Source of the DNA: Pseudopedobacter sp965218985
GTDB lineage: Bacteria > Bacteroidota > Bacteroidia > Sphingobacteriales > Sphingobacteriaceae
NCBI GenBank assembly: GCA_965218985.1
Contig: CBDCMP010000005.1
Location: 1-64,000 of the forward strand
Length of the DNA: 64,000 bases
Direction: 5' to 3'
Within the stretch, counting starts at the first letter, position 1. Each line of letters opens with the position of its first letter. The notes below the pieces were generated by a model, which was not told the DNA's origin, searched no databases, and saw only the letters and a program-made list of their open reading frames with translations. Below are positions 1 through 9,490 of this stretch, piece by piece. Both the position numbers and the translations under genes were made by a program.

Positions 1-2014
1 ATTTTGAAGTAAAAGCCGGAGATGATTTTTTTCAGCTTAAAATTAAAGCATTGGATTTTCAAAATTATGAAAAGTGCCAATATGCTTATTTTTTAGAGGG
101 AAATGATAAAACGTGGCATTATCTATCAGACAATAACGTAATCTCCTATAATAATATTTCTCCAGGAAATTATACGCTTAAGTTAAAATGGTCTAACGGC
201 GGTGGTTTATGGACAAAGGAAGTAAGTGCATTCCATATTAAATTTAAGCAATATTTTTGGCTCACCTGGCCGGCGTTTCTATTCTATTTTACGGCTTTAG
301 TATTAAGTGGAATTATATTTTATAGGTACCGAAGAGACAAATTTAGGATGCGATATAATCTCAGAACAGAACACCTTTTAAGAGAAAGAGATGAAGAATT
401 GCATCAGGGGCAACTTAACTTTTTCACTAATATAGCTCATGAATTGCAAACCCCTTTAACGCTAATTCTGGGTGCTTTGGAGCGCTACATATATAAATCC
501 AAACTGGACACAAAATCTGGCAATAACTTATTTTTATCAATTATTGGAAACCAAGCTTCAAGACTTACCTATCTGGTTTATCAATTGTTGGAATTTAGGA
601 AAGCAACATCAGGAAACCTAAAAATCAATTATAGTTATCTAAATATATCTAAGCTTTTCATTAATATTTCAAATCTGTTTTAAACACACTCAAGATCACA
701 ACAAATTAGATTTTTCCTGTGAAATAGAAGAAAATATTGATTTATGGATGGACAAAGACAAGGTAGAGAAAATAGTATTTAATCTCCTTTCAAATGCATT
801 TAAGCATACACCCCAGGGAGAATTTATTCATTTTTCTGTTAAAGCACTTGAAAATAAAGAATCCTTTGAAATTTCAATTGCAAATTCTGGTTGCTATCTT
901 GACAAGGAAGAAGTTAAATGTTTGTTTGAAAGGTTTTTCGTTGCTGATGAAAATCAACAAAATAAAATAAGCACAGGTATTGGCCTTGCATTTACAAGGG
1001 AACTCATTGTGCTATTAGGAGGGAGTATTGATGTAACTTTGCAAAACGAATGGATAACCTTTAAAGTTATTTTGCCTTTAAATTACATTCCCCAAAACCC
1101 AGAGATCTTATCTTGTGATTTAGATGCTGAAAAACCATCTCATTTACTTCACTCTTTGGTCATAGAAAAAGGCCAGCAAGAAGAAATTGCTATCTCCAAT
1201 CAAAACAAAAATGCTGTTTTAAACAGCTTGGACGGGGAACAGAAAAAAAGTATTTTGATTATAGAAGATGAACCATCAATAAGGTTTTTACTGAGGGATA
1301 TTTTAAAAGACACTTACCTCGTTTATGAAGCTAATAATGGGAAAAAAGCGATAGAAATTATTAAAAAGATTATACCAAATTTAATTATAAGTGATATAAT
1401 GATGCCGGATATGAATGGTTTGGAGGTTTGTAATATCATTAAAAATACGCCCGAAACCTGCCATATACCCTTCATTATCCTTTCGGCCAAGGGCACTATT
1501 GAGCATAAGATGGAAGGTTATGAAGCAGGAGCTGACGCCTATTTGCCAAAACCATTTCATTCAGAGCATTTGTTGTTAAGAATTCAGAAAATTATTAGAA
1601 TATCAGGAAAAACTTTATTCGCTTTTTAGTAAGCATGATTCTCCGATTAAGTTGACCGACGTAGGTATGAAGGATTCTGATAAGAGCTTTTTAGAAAATT
1701 TGATGGGCCTTATCGAAAATAATTTGGAAAATGAAAACTTAGATGCTTCGTTGCTGGAAAAAGAATTGAGGATGAGTAAAGCTAATTTTTACAGAAAGCT
1801 CAAGTCGATTTCCGGAATGACACCTAGCGAACTCATTAAAAGTATTCGATTACAACATGCCGCTGCTTTCCTTGAAAATTCCGATCTAACTGTTTCAGAG
1901 ATTTTTTATAAAACGGGATTTAGCAATCAATCTCATTTTTTCCGGGAATTTAAGAAAAAATATAATTGCTCTCCTAATGAATACAGGGCAAAGTTTAAGC
2001 TTGCCGTGGTTTAA
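1..2014 (+). pseudogene. Hybrid two-component system regulator (HTCS), 5'-truncated by the window and frameshifted twice
   Basis: This is the one-protein sensor/regulator typical of Bacteroidetes PULs, expected to sense an oligosaccharide in the periplasm and activate the genes that follow. The reading frame is open from base 3, so the start lies outside the window. In order I see the end of a Y_Y_Y domain, one membrane segment (about 250-330), a histidine-kinase H-box (AHELQTPL, near 440), an ATPase N-box (NLLSNAFKH, near 780) and G-box (GIGLAF), a receiver domain (Asp in ISDIMMPDMNG, near 1395) and an AraC-type HTH (1700-2010). Two frame breaks interrupt it. An extra T in the run 678-681 ends the first frame at 683, and an extra A near 1597 ends the second at 1629. 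Removing each base restores family-like sequence (NLFKHTQDH and IIEYQEKLYSLF). It is either a decayed regulator or carries two sequencing indels. Confidence 0.9.
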
Positions 2015-2090
2015 GTCCTCCCGAAACTCTTATAACAAGTTTTTACTGTAAGATCATCCTGTGCAGGTTTTTTCTTGGGATAGCCCTTTT

Positions 2091-2115
2091 GTACAATATT
2101 TATAGAATATTGTAC
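2091..2115. promoter_or_regulatory. Perfect inverted repeat between regulator and PUL
   Basis: GTACAATATT and AATATTGTAC form a 10-bp perfect inverted repeat around a 5-base centre (TATAG). It lies 77 bases after the regulator's stop and 100 bases before the first lyase. The right arm is followed by ACCTTTTTG, so it could be a weak intrinsic terminator for the regulator. Its symmetry equally fits a dimeric operator. The sequence does not decide between the two. Confidence 0.4.
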
Positions 2116-2214
2116 ACCTTTTTGCAAACCAGTAGCACCTAAAGATGGAGTATTTATAGTTAATATTGCTTTCAGGTAAACTTGAATTATAAATCTCATT
2201 TATTAAGGATTTAG

Positions 2215-4221
2215 ATGAAACGCATTGCTAAAATGTCGGCTTGCTTTGTTATTATATTCGTAACGAGTTCTTTTATTAACATAAAGCAGAAGTCTCTGGA
2301 AACAGATCATAAGAGTAAGTTATATCAAGGCTTAGTTCAAAGGAATTTATTGGCAGGATCCAATAGTATAGAGGATTTGAAAAAAAACCTTGTTTTGGAT
2401 GACGATTGGATAAGATTCCCTGCCTACACCTCACGAGATAAGTGGATGACTGTAGATGAAAAATATCGTCAGGAAATTATAAAAAAAGGAGAAGCTGTAA
2501 TTGATTATCAATGGAAATTGATACCAGCCACTGGCTACCTTGATTTTGTGAGATCTGGAAATAGGGGAAAAACAGAAAAATTATTGGCTGATAACACTGA
2601 TGCTTTAAGAGCTTTGGTGAACGCCGAATTGTTTGAAGGGAAAGGCAGATTTACAGATCAAATTGTAAACGGGGTGTGGATGATGTGCGAAATGTCAACA
2701 TGGGCATTACCAGCACATTTAAATTTACAAAAGGCAGGGGCAGGCCTGCCAGATGCTAAAGAACCCATAATTGATTTAGTTGCCGGTGTAGACGCATCCT
2801 TGCTATCTTATATTTATTATTTTTTTCATAAAGAGTTTGATAAAATTAATCCTTTAATAGCTCAAAAAATAGAAAATACTATCCAGACAAAAATATTAGA
2901 GCCTTTCTATAACCGTGATGATTTCTTTTGGATGGGTCTAAAGCCGGGCGGGCAATTGGTAAATAATTGGAATGTTTGGATAAATTACAATATGCTCACA
3001 ACCATTTTGATCATGGAAAAGGATCCGGAAAAAAGACTGGAAGGAGTGTATAAAACGATGAGATCAGTTGACAACTTTATTAATTCTTATCCGGATGATG
3101 GTGCTTGTAATGAAGGCCCCGGTTATTGGAATTTGGCAGGCTGCAAATTATTTCAATATATAGATGTTTTGAAGAGTGCTACAAAAGGCGGGATTGATAT
3201 TTTTGATAAAGAGATAGTCAGAAATATGGGAGCATATATTTACAAAGTTCATATTGCGCCATCTTATTATGTGAATTTTGCAGACGCTTCTCCAAGGGTT
3301 TATCCAGATCCCGGTCTGGTATTCAATTTCGGCAAAGCAGTAAAAGACGAGGCAATGATGCAGTTTGGTAGTCAGCTCGCCCATGAAGCATCATGGAATA
3401 ACAGTTTGCCGGGCGGTAAATGGTTTGAAGAACAATTGGCCAATTTTTTTGATGCTAAGCAGGTATTGTCCTTAAAAGGATCTGGGGGTTATGGCAAAAA
3501 TTATTGGATGAAGGATACTGAAATAGCCATAGCTCGTGATGAGCAAGGAAGCACTAATGGATTTTATTTTGCGGCGAAAGGTGGCACCAATGGAGAAAGT
3601 CATAACCACAACGATGTAGGTTCTTTCATAATGTTTTACAATGGTGCCCCTGTACTGATAGATGTTGGAAATGAAGATTATACGGCAAAAACCTTTAGTA
3701 AAGACCGTTACAGCATCTGGTGTCTTAATTCTTTGTATCATAACATAGTGACTATTAATGGGCAACAACAGTCACCAGGCCCTAAATTTGCCGCTAAAAA
3801 CTCAACATTTATAAACAAAGGATCTGTTAGCGAATTCTCAACAGATGTGGCTGGTGCTTATCCTCCGGCTGCGGGAGTTGTGAAATGGATACGAAGCTAT
3901 AGTCTAAATCGTCATAAATCTATCGAAATAACTGATGAGTGGCAATTGAAAAAAGAAACAGGAAACTCTGATATTCATTTTATGAGTAATAGTCTTTTCA
4001 AGCCTGTTAAACCGGGCATTATACAAATTGAAGCACCTGCCGGTACCTTTAATATGCTTTATGATAAGAAAATTTTAGAACCAAAAATTGAAACTATTCC
4101 ACTTTCTAAAGAAGGAGGTTTGCAAAGGTATTGGGGCAAAAATGTTTACCGGCTTATTCTGATTATGAAGAATATAAACCTCACGGGAAAATCAGTAATT
4201 AAGGTGGTAAAAGTTAAATAA
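2215..4221 (+). CDS. Heparinase II/III family polysaccharide lyase
   Basis: A predicted exported lyase of 668 residues that would cleave a uronic-acid-containing glycan by beta-elimination. The N-terminus carries a Sec-type hydrophobic segment (residues about 8-22). The middle is the all-alpha toroid expected of the family, including DGACNEGPGYW at residues 295-305, whose Tyr304 matches the catalytic tyrosine region of heparinase II. The C-terminal Hepar_II_III beta-sandwich contains GESHNHNDVGSF (His463, His465, Asp467). Candidate CAZy families are PL12, PL21 and PL33, which I cannot separate by eye. It starts 200 bases after the regulator and is followed 21 bases later by the GH39 gene, so it likely heads the catabolic operon. 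Heparin itself need not be the substrate, because no sulfatase is present. Confidence 0.85.
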   Translation: MKRIAKMSACFVIIFVTSSFINIKQKSLETDHKSKLYQGLVQRNLLAGSNSIEDLKKNLVLDDDWIRFPAYTSRDKWMTVDEKYRQEIIKKGEAVIDYQWKLIPATGYLDFVRSGNRGKTEKLLADNTDALRALVNAELFEGKGRFTDQIVNGVWMMCEMSTWALPAHLNLQKAGAGLPDAKEPIIDLVAGVDASLLSYIYYFFHKEFDKINPLIAQKIENTIQTKILEPFYNRDDFFWMGLKPGGQLVNNWNVWINYNMLTTILIMEKDPEKRLEGVYKTMRSVDNFINSYPDDGACNEGPGYWNLAGCKLFQYIDVLKSATKGGIDIFDKEIVRNMGAYIYKVHIAPSYYVNFADASPRVYPDPGLVFNFGKAVKDEAMMQFGSQLAHEASWNNSLPGGKWFEEQLANFFDAKQVLSLKGSGGYGKNYWMKDTEIAIARDEQGSTNGFYFAAKGGTNGESHNHNDVGSFIMFYNGAPVLIDVGNEDYTAKTFSKDRYSIWCLNSLYHNIVTINGQQQSPGPKFAAKNSTFINKGSVSEFSTDVAGAYPPAAGVVKWIRSYSLNRHKSIEITDEWQLKKETGNSDIHFMSNSLFKPVKPGIIQIEAPAGTFNMLYDKKILEPKIETIPLSKEGGLQRYWGKNVYRLILIMKNINLTGKSVIKVVKVK

Positions 4222-4242
4222 ACACGTAAAATCAATTGTCTT

Positions 4243-5805
4243 ATGTTTAAAGGTATCAGATGTATTTTGTTGCTTATTATTCTTCCGGTAATATGCCAAG
4301 CTCAAAGAATAATAACTGCTGATTTAGGGAATACTAATGGGGAGCGCAATATGGCTTATCAATTTTGTGTAGGTGCAGGTAGGGCCAATGAAGGGCTGAG
4401 AGATACTTGGCGAAAACAATTAAAGGTTGTTAAAAGCGAAATTGGTTTTAAATATTTGAGATTTCATGGGTTGTTACATGATGATATGGGCGTTTATTAC
4501 GAAGATAAAGAAGGTAATCCTCATTATAACTGGCAGTACGTAGATGATTTATATGACTATATGCTTAGTACCGGTATAACGCCATTTGTAGAATTGAGTT
4601 TTATGCCTAAAGCATTGGCAAGCGGAGATACTACCGTTTTTTGGTGGAAGGGGAATATCACGCCCCCAAAAGACTGGAAAAAATGGAGTAACCTCGTTAC
4701 TGCCCTGGTAAAACACTTTGATGAACGTTATGGAAGGAAGGAAGTAGACAAATGGTATTTCGAAATTTGGAACGAGCCGAATTACGGGGGTTTCTGGAGT
4801 GGCACAGAGGCAGAATATTTTAAATTGTACGAAACTTCCGTAAGGGCAATAAAGAGTGTTTCGCCAACATTTAAAGTTGGGGGACCTGGAAGCGCCGGTG
4901 TTGGGTGGATTAATGAAACGCTGAATTATTGCAAAGTCCATGATGTGCCATTGGATTTCATCTCAACCCATAGTTATAACGTGGAGGGCGTTCCGATAGA
5001 TGAATTTGGAAATAAAGAACTTAAAATCAAATCAAATCCTAATGCGATAATAGACGATATCAAAGAGGTTAAAAGAAAGATACAGAACAGTAGTTTTAAA
5101 AACATCGAGTTGCATATTACCGAATGGAGCAGTAGCTATTCGGCAAATGATCCGATACATGATACTTATGAGAATGCACCTTTTGTACTCCACACCTTAA
5201 AACAAACACAACAATATGCCAACAGCATGAGTTATTGGGTGTTTACTGATATTTTTGAAGAGGGAAGTGTGCCTAAAACACCGTTTTATGGTGGCTTTGG
5301 ACTAATCAATATTGGAAATATAAAAAAACCGACCTTTTATGCTTATAAATTTTTAAGTGAGCTGGGAAAAACAGAGCTACAAAACTCAGATACTTCTTCT
5401 GTCTTAGCTTGCAGTGAGGATAAAAATAACGTTCAGGCACTTTTCTGGGATTTCACCTATCCTTATCATTTAATGGGAAAAGAGATTGACAATACTTATT
5501 TCAAAAAATTACATCCGCCCAAAGAAAAAGGTCGGATTAAATTAAGCCTTAATGGACTGAAAAACGGTAAATATAAAATGCAGGTTTACCGTATAGGTTA
5601 CCGCAACAATGACCCTTTCAGTACCTACTATGATATGGGCTTGCCCAATAATATCACCGTTCAGCAACGGCAACAGTTAGAACAAGCCAGTGATGGAGAG
5701 CCCATCGAAAATTCAATGGTAGCTATTAACAATGGAAAATTCGAGAAATCTTATGAAATGAAGGAAAATGACATCGTTTTTATAAAGCTATCTAAGATTC
5801 AATAA
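4243..5805 (+). CDS. GH39 family glycoside hydrolase
   Basis: A secreted retaining glycosidase of 520 residues with a cleavable signal peptide ending near VICQAQ. The (beta/alpha)8 clan-A catalytic pair is visible: the acid/base glutamate in IWNEPN (Glu178) and the nucleophile in HITEWSSSYS (Glu294). The spacing and the HSYN motif at about residue 245 fit GH39. Known GH39 activities include beta-xylosidase and alpha-L-iduronidase. With two lyase families and GH88 alongside, either a xyloside or a uronide linkage is possible. It sits 21 bases after the heparinase-like lyase and about 70 bases before the PL8 lyase, in the same orientation. Confidence 0.87.
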   Translation: MFKGIRCILLLIILPVICQAQRIITADLGNTNGERNMAYQFCVGAGRANEGLRDTWRKQLKVVKSEIGFKYLRFHGLLHDDMGVYYEDKEGNPHYNWQYVDDLYDYMLSTGITPFVELSFMPKALASGDTTVFWWKGNITPPKDWKKWSNLVTALVKHFDERYGRKEVDKWYFEIWNEPNYGGFWSGTEAEYFKLYETSVRAIKSVSPTFKVGGPGSAGVGWINETLNYCKVHDVPLDFISTHSYNVEGVPIDEFGNKELKIKSNPNAIIDDIKEVKRKIQNSSFKNIELHITEWSSSYSANDPIHDTYENAPFVLHTLKQTQQYANSMSYWVFTDIFEEGSVPKTPFYGGFGLINIGNIKKPTFYAYKFLSELGKTELQNSDTSSVLACSEDKNNVQALFWDFTYPYHLMGKEIDNTYFKKLHPPKEKGRIKLSLNGLKNGKYKMQVYRIGYRNNDPFSTYYDMGLPNNITVQQRQQLEQASDGEPIENSMVAINNGKFEKSYEMKENDIVFIKLSKIQ

Positions 5806-5874
5806 GGCAATTTCACAAACCACAAAATAATTTACCGATAGATTAAATTGTAATCACTCCTTAAACTATATCAG

Positions 5875-7914
5875 ATGCGTATTGAAGATAAATTTAATCT
5901 TATTTCAAAAAGAGTGTTTTTCTTGTTTTTGGTGCTCTTTTCAAGCTCCATTTTTAATCAGGCAACTGCCCAAAATGAAATTATAGTTGAAAGGTACAAG
6001 AGTTATTTAATCAGTATTGATAAAACAGATTTGCAAAAAATAAAAACCCTGGAAGCCTCATTAAATAAAAAAGGGCAGTGGCCTGATATTGATTATGCAG
6101 ATACTGCAAAAGCTGATTGGAAAACCAAGGACCACCTGGATAGGGTACGATACCTTTCTTTAGCCTGGGCTGATTCTTCATTACCAACCTATCAATCTGA
6201 AAAATTAAAAAACCTTATTGATCTAAGTCTCCATCATTGGTTAGAAAAAAAATATAAAAACTCCAACTGGTGGCACAATGAGATTGGGGTTCCAATAATG
6301 ATGAGGGATATTTTGGTATTGCTTCATGGCCATCTTTCAAATAATCAGTTTGATGATGCAATGAAAGTGCTGCATCAGTTTAAAGTGGGTGGAACAGGGG
6401 CAAATTTAACCTGGTCTGCTGATTTGGGTTTCTTTTACGGTTTGCTAAGCAAGGATAGCGTGTTAATGAAAAATTATCGGGAGCGTATCTTAAATGAGGT
6501 AAAGATCAGTAAAGCAGAAGGGATTATGCCCGATTACAGTTTTCACCAGCATGGGCCCAGGTTGCAGATCTATCATTATGGCGGGGCTTATTTGCATGAT
6601 AACATTCGGATTGCCTGGATGTTGCGAGAAACCAAATGGGCGTTCCCTGAGGAAAAAGTTGAATTATTGATCGACTTTATCAAAAACGGCTGGCAATGGA
6701 TGAGCAAGGGAATTTATACTGTACCGGGTACCATTGACAGGGCGGTAAGCAGGCCAGGAATGCTAAGCTCAACCAATATTTTAGATTTAATTCCATTACT
6801 TGAGCAATTAAGCCCTCAGGATACTGAATTATTTAAGGATATAGAAAAACAACAGGAAAACCTGGGCCAGCAGTTGCTGGGGTATAAAAATTTCCCTTAT
6901 TCTGATTTTTCAGCCTATCACACAAAAAAATTCAGTTTTCTTCTAAAAACAATTTCTAAACGGACTTTGGGAACAGAATCTATCAACGGAGAGAATTTAA
7001 AAGGAAAACTGCTTAATGCAGGGAACCAGTATTTTTTGCATGACGGACAAGAATATTCTGATTTGATGCCCTTCTGGGATTGGAATAAACTACCTGGAAT
7101 AACTAATTTCAAAAACAGCCATCTGGATATTATTAGAAAAGAATATAACGGCGGGACCGGAGATGGAGTTTCCGGAATAGATGCCATGGACTATGGATTG
7201 GGAGATTCGGAAAAAAGCATCTCTGCACATAAAGTATGGATTAGCCATCAAAACAAGGTGATCTGTTTAATTGCCAATCTCCAGTTTGGAGAGGCCGAAA
7301 CAGATTGTTTTACAGTTTTAGATCAATGCCGATATAGAGGAAACATTAGCATTTACAATCGGGATAAACCTAAAGAAGGTAAAACCAATTTTAAAAATGC
7401 GAAATGGGTGTTTCATGCCGGTTTTGCATATATTCCTATTTCTCATTCTTCAATGACTTTAGAGATTAAACCTACTAAAGGCACTTGGTCATCCATCAAT
7501 AACTCCGGTTCAAAAAAAGTATTAACGGATACGGTTTTTCTTTTGCAACTCAATCATTTTCCGCACAAAAAACCACAATCTACAGGCTATATAATTGCCT
7601 CAGCAGAAAATGTTGCGGAGGTAAACCATATGGTTAAAGATCCTGGATTCAAAATAAGCTCAAACAATGAAATGTGCCAGTCTGTAATTTTTGACGATGG
7701 TGAAATTGCGGCGGCTTTTTTTTCAGCGTCAACCCAAAAAATAGGAAGATTTAAAATAAGTACAAGTCACCCCTGTTTGATATTCATCAACAAAGACAAA
7801 TTATTTATAAGTGATCCTTTGCATCAAGGAAATGATATAAAAATTAAAATTAACCAAAGAGAGATCAGGTTGAAATTACCTGCAGATGGTTCTACCATCT
7901 CTGCCAAAATTTAA
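5875..7914 (+). CDS. PL8 family polysaccharide lyase (chondroitin AC / hyaluronate / xanthan lyase type)
   Basis: A 679-residue secreted lyase, close to the length of Pedobacter heparinus chondroitinase AC. After a signal peptide ending near NQATAQ comes the alpha-toroid. It contains all the PL8 active-site positions: Asn177 in TGANLTW, His226 in FHQHGPR, Tyr235 in HYGGAY, and Arg289/Arg293 in DRAVSRPG. They align in spacing with Asn175, His225, Tyr234, Arg288 and Arg292 of chondroitinase AC. The rest is the beta-sandwich region. PL8 enzymes act on chondroitin, hyaluronan or xanthan side chains and leave a 4,5-unsaturated uronic acid, which the next gene (GH88) would remove. The gap to the GH88 start is 36 bases. 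The exact substrate cannot be read from the sequence. Confidence 0.88.
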   Translation: MRIEDKFNLISKRVFFLFLVLFSSSIFNQATAQNEIIVERYKSYLISIDKTDLQKIKTLEASLNKKGQWPDIDYADTAKADWKTKDHLDRVRYLSLAWADSSLPTYQSEKLKNLIDLSLHHWLEKKYKNSNWWHNEIGVPIMMRDILVLLHGHLSNNQFDDAMKVLHQFKVGGTGANLTWSADLGFFYGLLSKDSVLMKNYRERILNEVKISKAEGIMPDYSFHQHGPRLQIYHYGGAYLHDNIRIAWMLRETKWAFPEEKVELLIDFIKNGWQWMSKGIYTVPGTIDRAVSRPGMLSSTNILDLIPLLEQLSPQDTELFKDIEKQQENLGQQLLGYKNFPYSDFSAYHTKKFSFLLKTISKRTLGTESINGENLKGKLLNAGNQYFLHDGQEYSDLMPFWDWNKLPGITNFKNSHLDIIRKEYNGGTGDGVSGIDAMDYGLGDSEKSISAHKVWISHQNKVICLIANLQFGEAETDCFTVLDQCRYRGNISIYNRDKPKEGKTNFKNAKWVFHAGFAYIPISHSSMTLEIKPTKGTWSSINNSGSKKVLTDTVFLLQLNHFPHKKPQSTGYIIASAENVAEVNHMVKDPGFKISSNNEMCQSVIFDDGEIAAAFFSASTQKIGRFKISTSHPCLIFINKDKLFISDPLHQGNDIKIKINQREIRLKLPADGSTISAKI

Positions 7915-7950
7915 TACGTGTTAAACGATAAATATTTAAAACCAATTAAA

Positions 7951-9135
7951 ATGAGAAAAATACTATGTCTTTTTTGCCTTATGGGAGCTGTTCTATTTTG
8001 CGATGCACAGTCATTGGATGTTCAGAAGCAAATGAATTTAAGCGTTAAACAATATAAAGATATGTTGAAGGAATTTGATAACACCACCTATTTTCCTCAA
8101 TCCTATAACGCCGACGGTACTTATCGTAAATTAAAAAGCGACTGGTGGTGCAGTGGTTTCTTTGGTGGGTCATTGTGGTATTTATATGAATATACAAAAG
8201 ATCCGGAGCTAAAAAAAGCGGCCGAGAAATGGACAGAAGCTTTGAAAAAAGAACAGTACAATAAGTTAACTCACGATCTTGGGTTTATGCTGTATTGCTC
8301 TTACGGAAATGGCTACCGGCTTACAAAAGATAAGAATTATCGCGAAGTTTTGCTCAACGGAGCAAAATCTTTGGCCAGCCGTTTTAATCCAAATGTTGGT
8401 TTAATAAAATCCTGGGATGATTTTAAAGGATACAAGTATCCTGTTATTATAGATAACATGATGAATTTGGAATATTTGTTCTGGGCAGCAAAAGCATCCG
8501 GAAATAAAGAATATTATAACATCTGTGTTTCACATGCAGACAGTACCATAAAAAACCATTTCAGATCAGATTTTAGTAGCTATCACGTAGTATGTTATAG
8601 TCCTGATGGGAAAGTATTGGCAAAAAAAACAGCCCAGGGTTATGCTGATGAATCCGCATGGGCGAGGGGTCAGGCATGGGGACTATATGGTTACACCGTC
8701 ATGTATCGTGAAACAAAAGATAAAAAGTATCTCATACAGGCAGAGAATATTGCAAAACTGATCATGAATTATCCGGATTTGCCTAAAGATTACATTCCCT
8801 ACTGGGATTACAATACACCCGACATCCCTTATACTGTTCGGGATGCTTCTGCTGCAGCCGTAACAGCCTCCGCTTTATTAGAGCTCAGTGAATATGAAAA
8901 ATCTAATTTTAGCGATGTTTGTTTTTCTTTTGCAAGTAACTTATTAAAAAGTTTGTCATCTTCGGTATATTTTGCTTTTACAAACAACGGTCATTTTCTT
9001 TTAAAACACAGCACTGGTAATTTGCCCGCTAACAGTGAGATTGATGTTCCTCTTATCTATGCAGATTATTATTATCTGGAAGCCTTAATCAGATATAATA
9101 ACCTAACGAAAAAAGCGGTTTCGATTAATAAATAG
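7951..9135 (+). CDS. GH88 unsaturated glucuronyl hydrolase
   Basis: This enzyme would hydrolyse the unsaturated uronic acid from the non-reducing end of lyase products. I chose the ATG at 7951 because it starts directly on a signal peptide (MRKILCLFCLMGAVLFCDAQ). A GTG at 7918 would add 11 hydrophilic residues in front. The alpha6/alpha6-barrel motifs of GH88 are intact: THDLGFM (Asp109), the catalytic-type aspartate in IIDNMMNLE (Asp168), and DESAWARGQAWGLYGY. The length of 394 residues is normal. It is the last gene before a 355-bp gap that precedes the SusC gene, so it probably ends the first transcription unit of enzymes. Confidence 0.92.
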   Translation: MRKILCLFCLMGAVLFCDAQSLDVQKQMNLSVKQYKDMLKEFDNTTYFPQSYNADGTYRKLKSDWWCSGFFGGSLWYLYEYTKDPELKKAAEKWTEALKKEQYNKLTHDLGFMLYCSYGNGYRLTKDKNYREVLLNGAKSLASRFNPNVGLIKSWDDFKGYKYPVIIDNMMNLEYLFWAAKASGNKEYYNICVSHADSTIKNHFRSDFSSYHVVCYSPDGKVLAKKTAQGYADESAWARGQAWGLYGYTVMYRETKDKKYLIQAENIAKLIMNYPDLPKDYIPYWDYNTPDIPYTVRDASAAAVTASALLELSEYEKSNFSDVCFSFASNLLKSLSSSVYFAFTNNGHFLLKHSTGNLPANSEIDVPLIYADYYYLEALIRYNNLTKKAVSINK

Positions 9136-9490
9136 TCGTTTTTTTTTTAATGAACTATACTACAGTTTTATGAGAATATGGTACAGTTCAATTTATAGCA
9201 TATGCATTAACATTGTCTTAACCAATTATTAAGAAAATGAATGTAAAAATTACAAAAAAAACCGCAAATAGTTTTGGAGATCCCGAAACTATACCTGACC
9301 TGAAAAATGAGTATTTAAAAATTTAGCATTAAATTTTTACTCCATTTTTTTAACCAATTAACTTGTATAAAGAGCGCAAATTATTGGCTTTATTATACTA
9401 TGAAAATATCCCAATGGAGAATAATTAGATTAATTAATTGTTCAAAAAAGCTATTAGGAATAATTTTAAACCAAATTAAACAATGATGAT
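9136..9490. promoter_or_regulatory. Intergenic control region before the first SusC gene
   Basis: The longest gap inside the PUL. It contains a near-perfect inverted repeat at 9268-9292 (ATAGTTTTGG, 5-base spacer, CCGAAACTAT; one mismatch) and an AT-rich hairpin at 9309-9342 (GAGT...ACTC outer stem and AAAAATTTA/TAAATTTTT inner stem). A C/T-rich run with seven Ts follows. The first could be an HTCS or other operator, and the second could be an attenuator or terminator in the 5' leader. I see no open reading frame worth calling. Confidence 0.45.

Noticed and set aside
2011..2199. A 62-codon minus-strand frame between the regulator and the first lyase
   Set aside because: It runs over the palindrome, has no recognisable motif, lies opposite both flanking genes and lacks an associated promoter or neighbour. 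I treat the stretch as regulatory.
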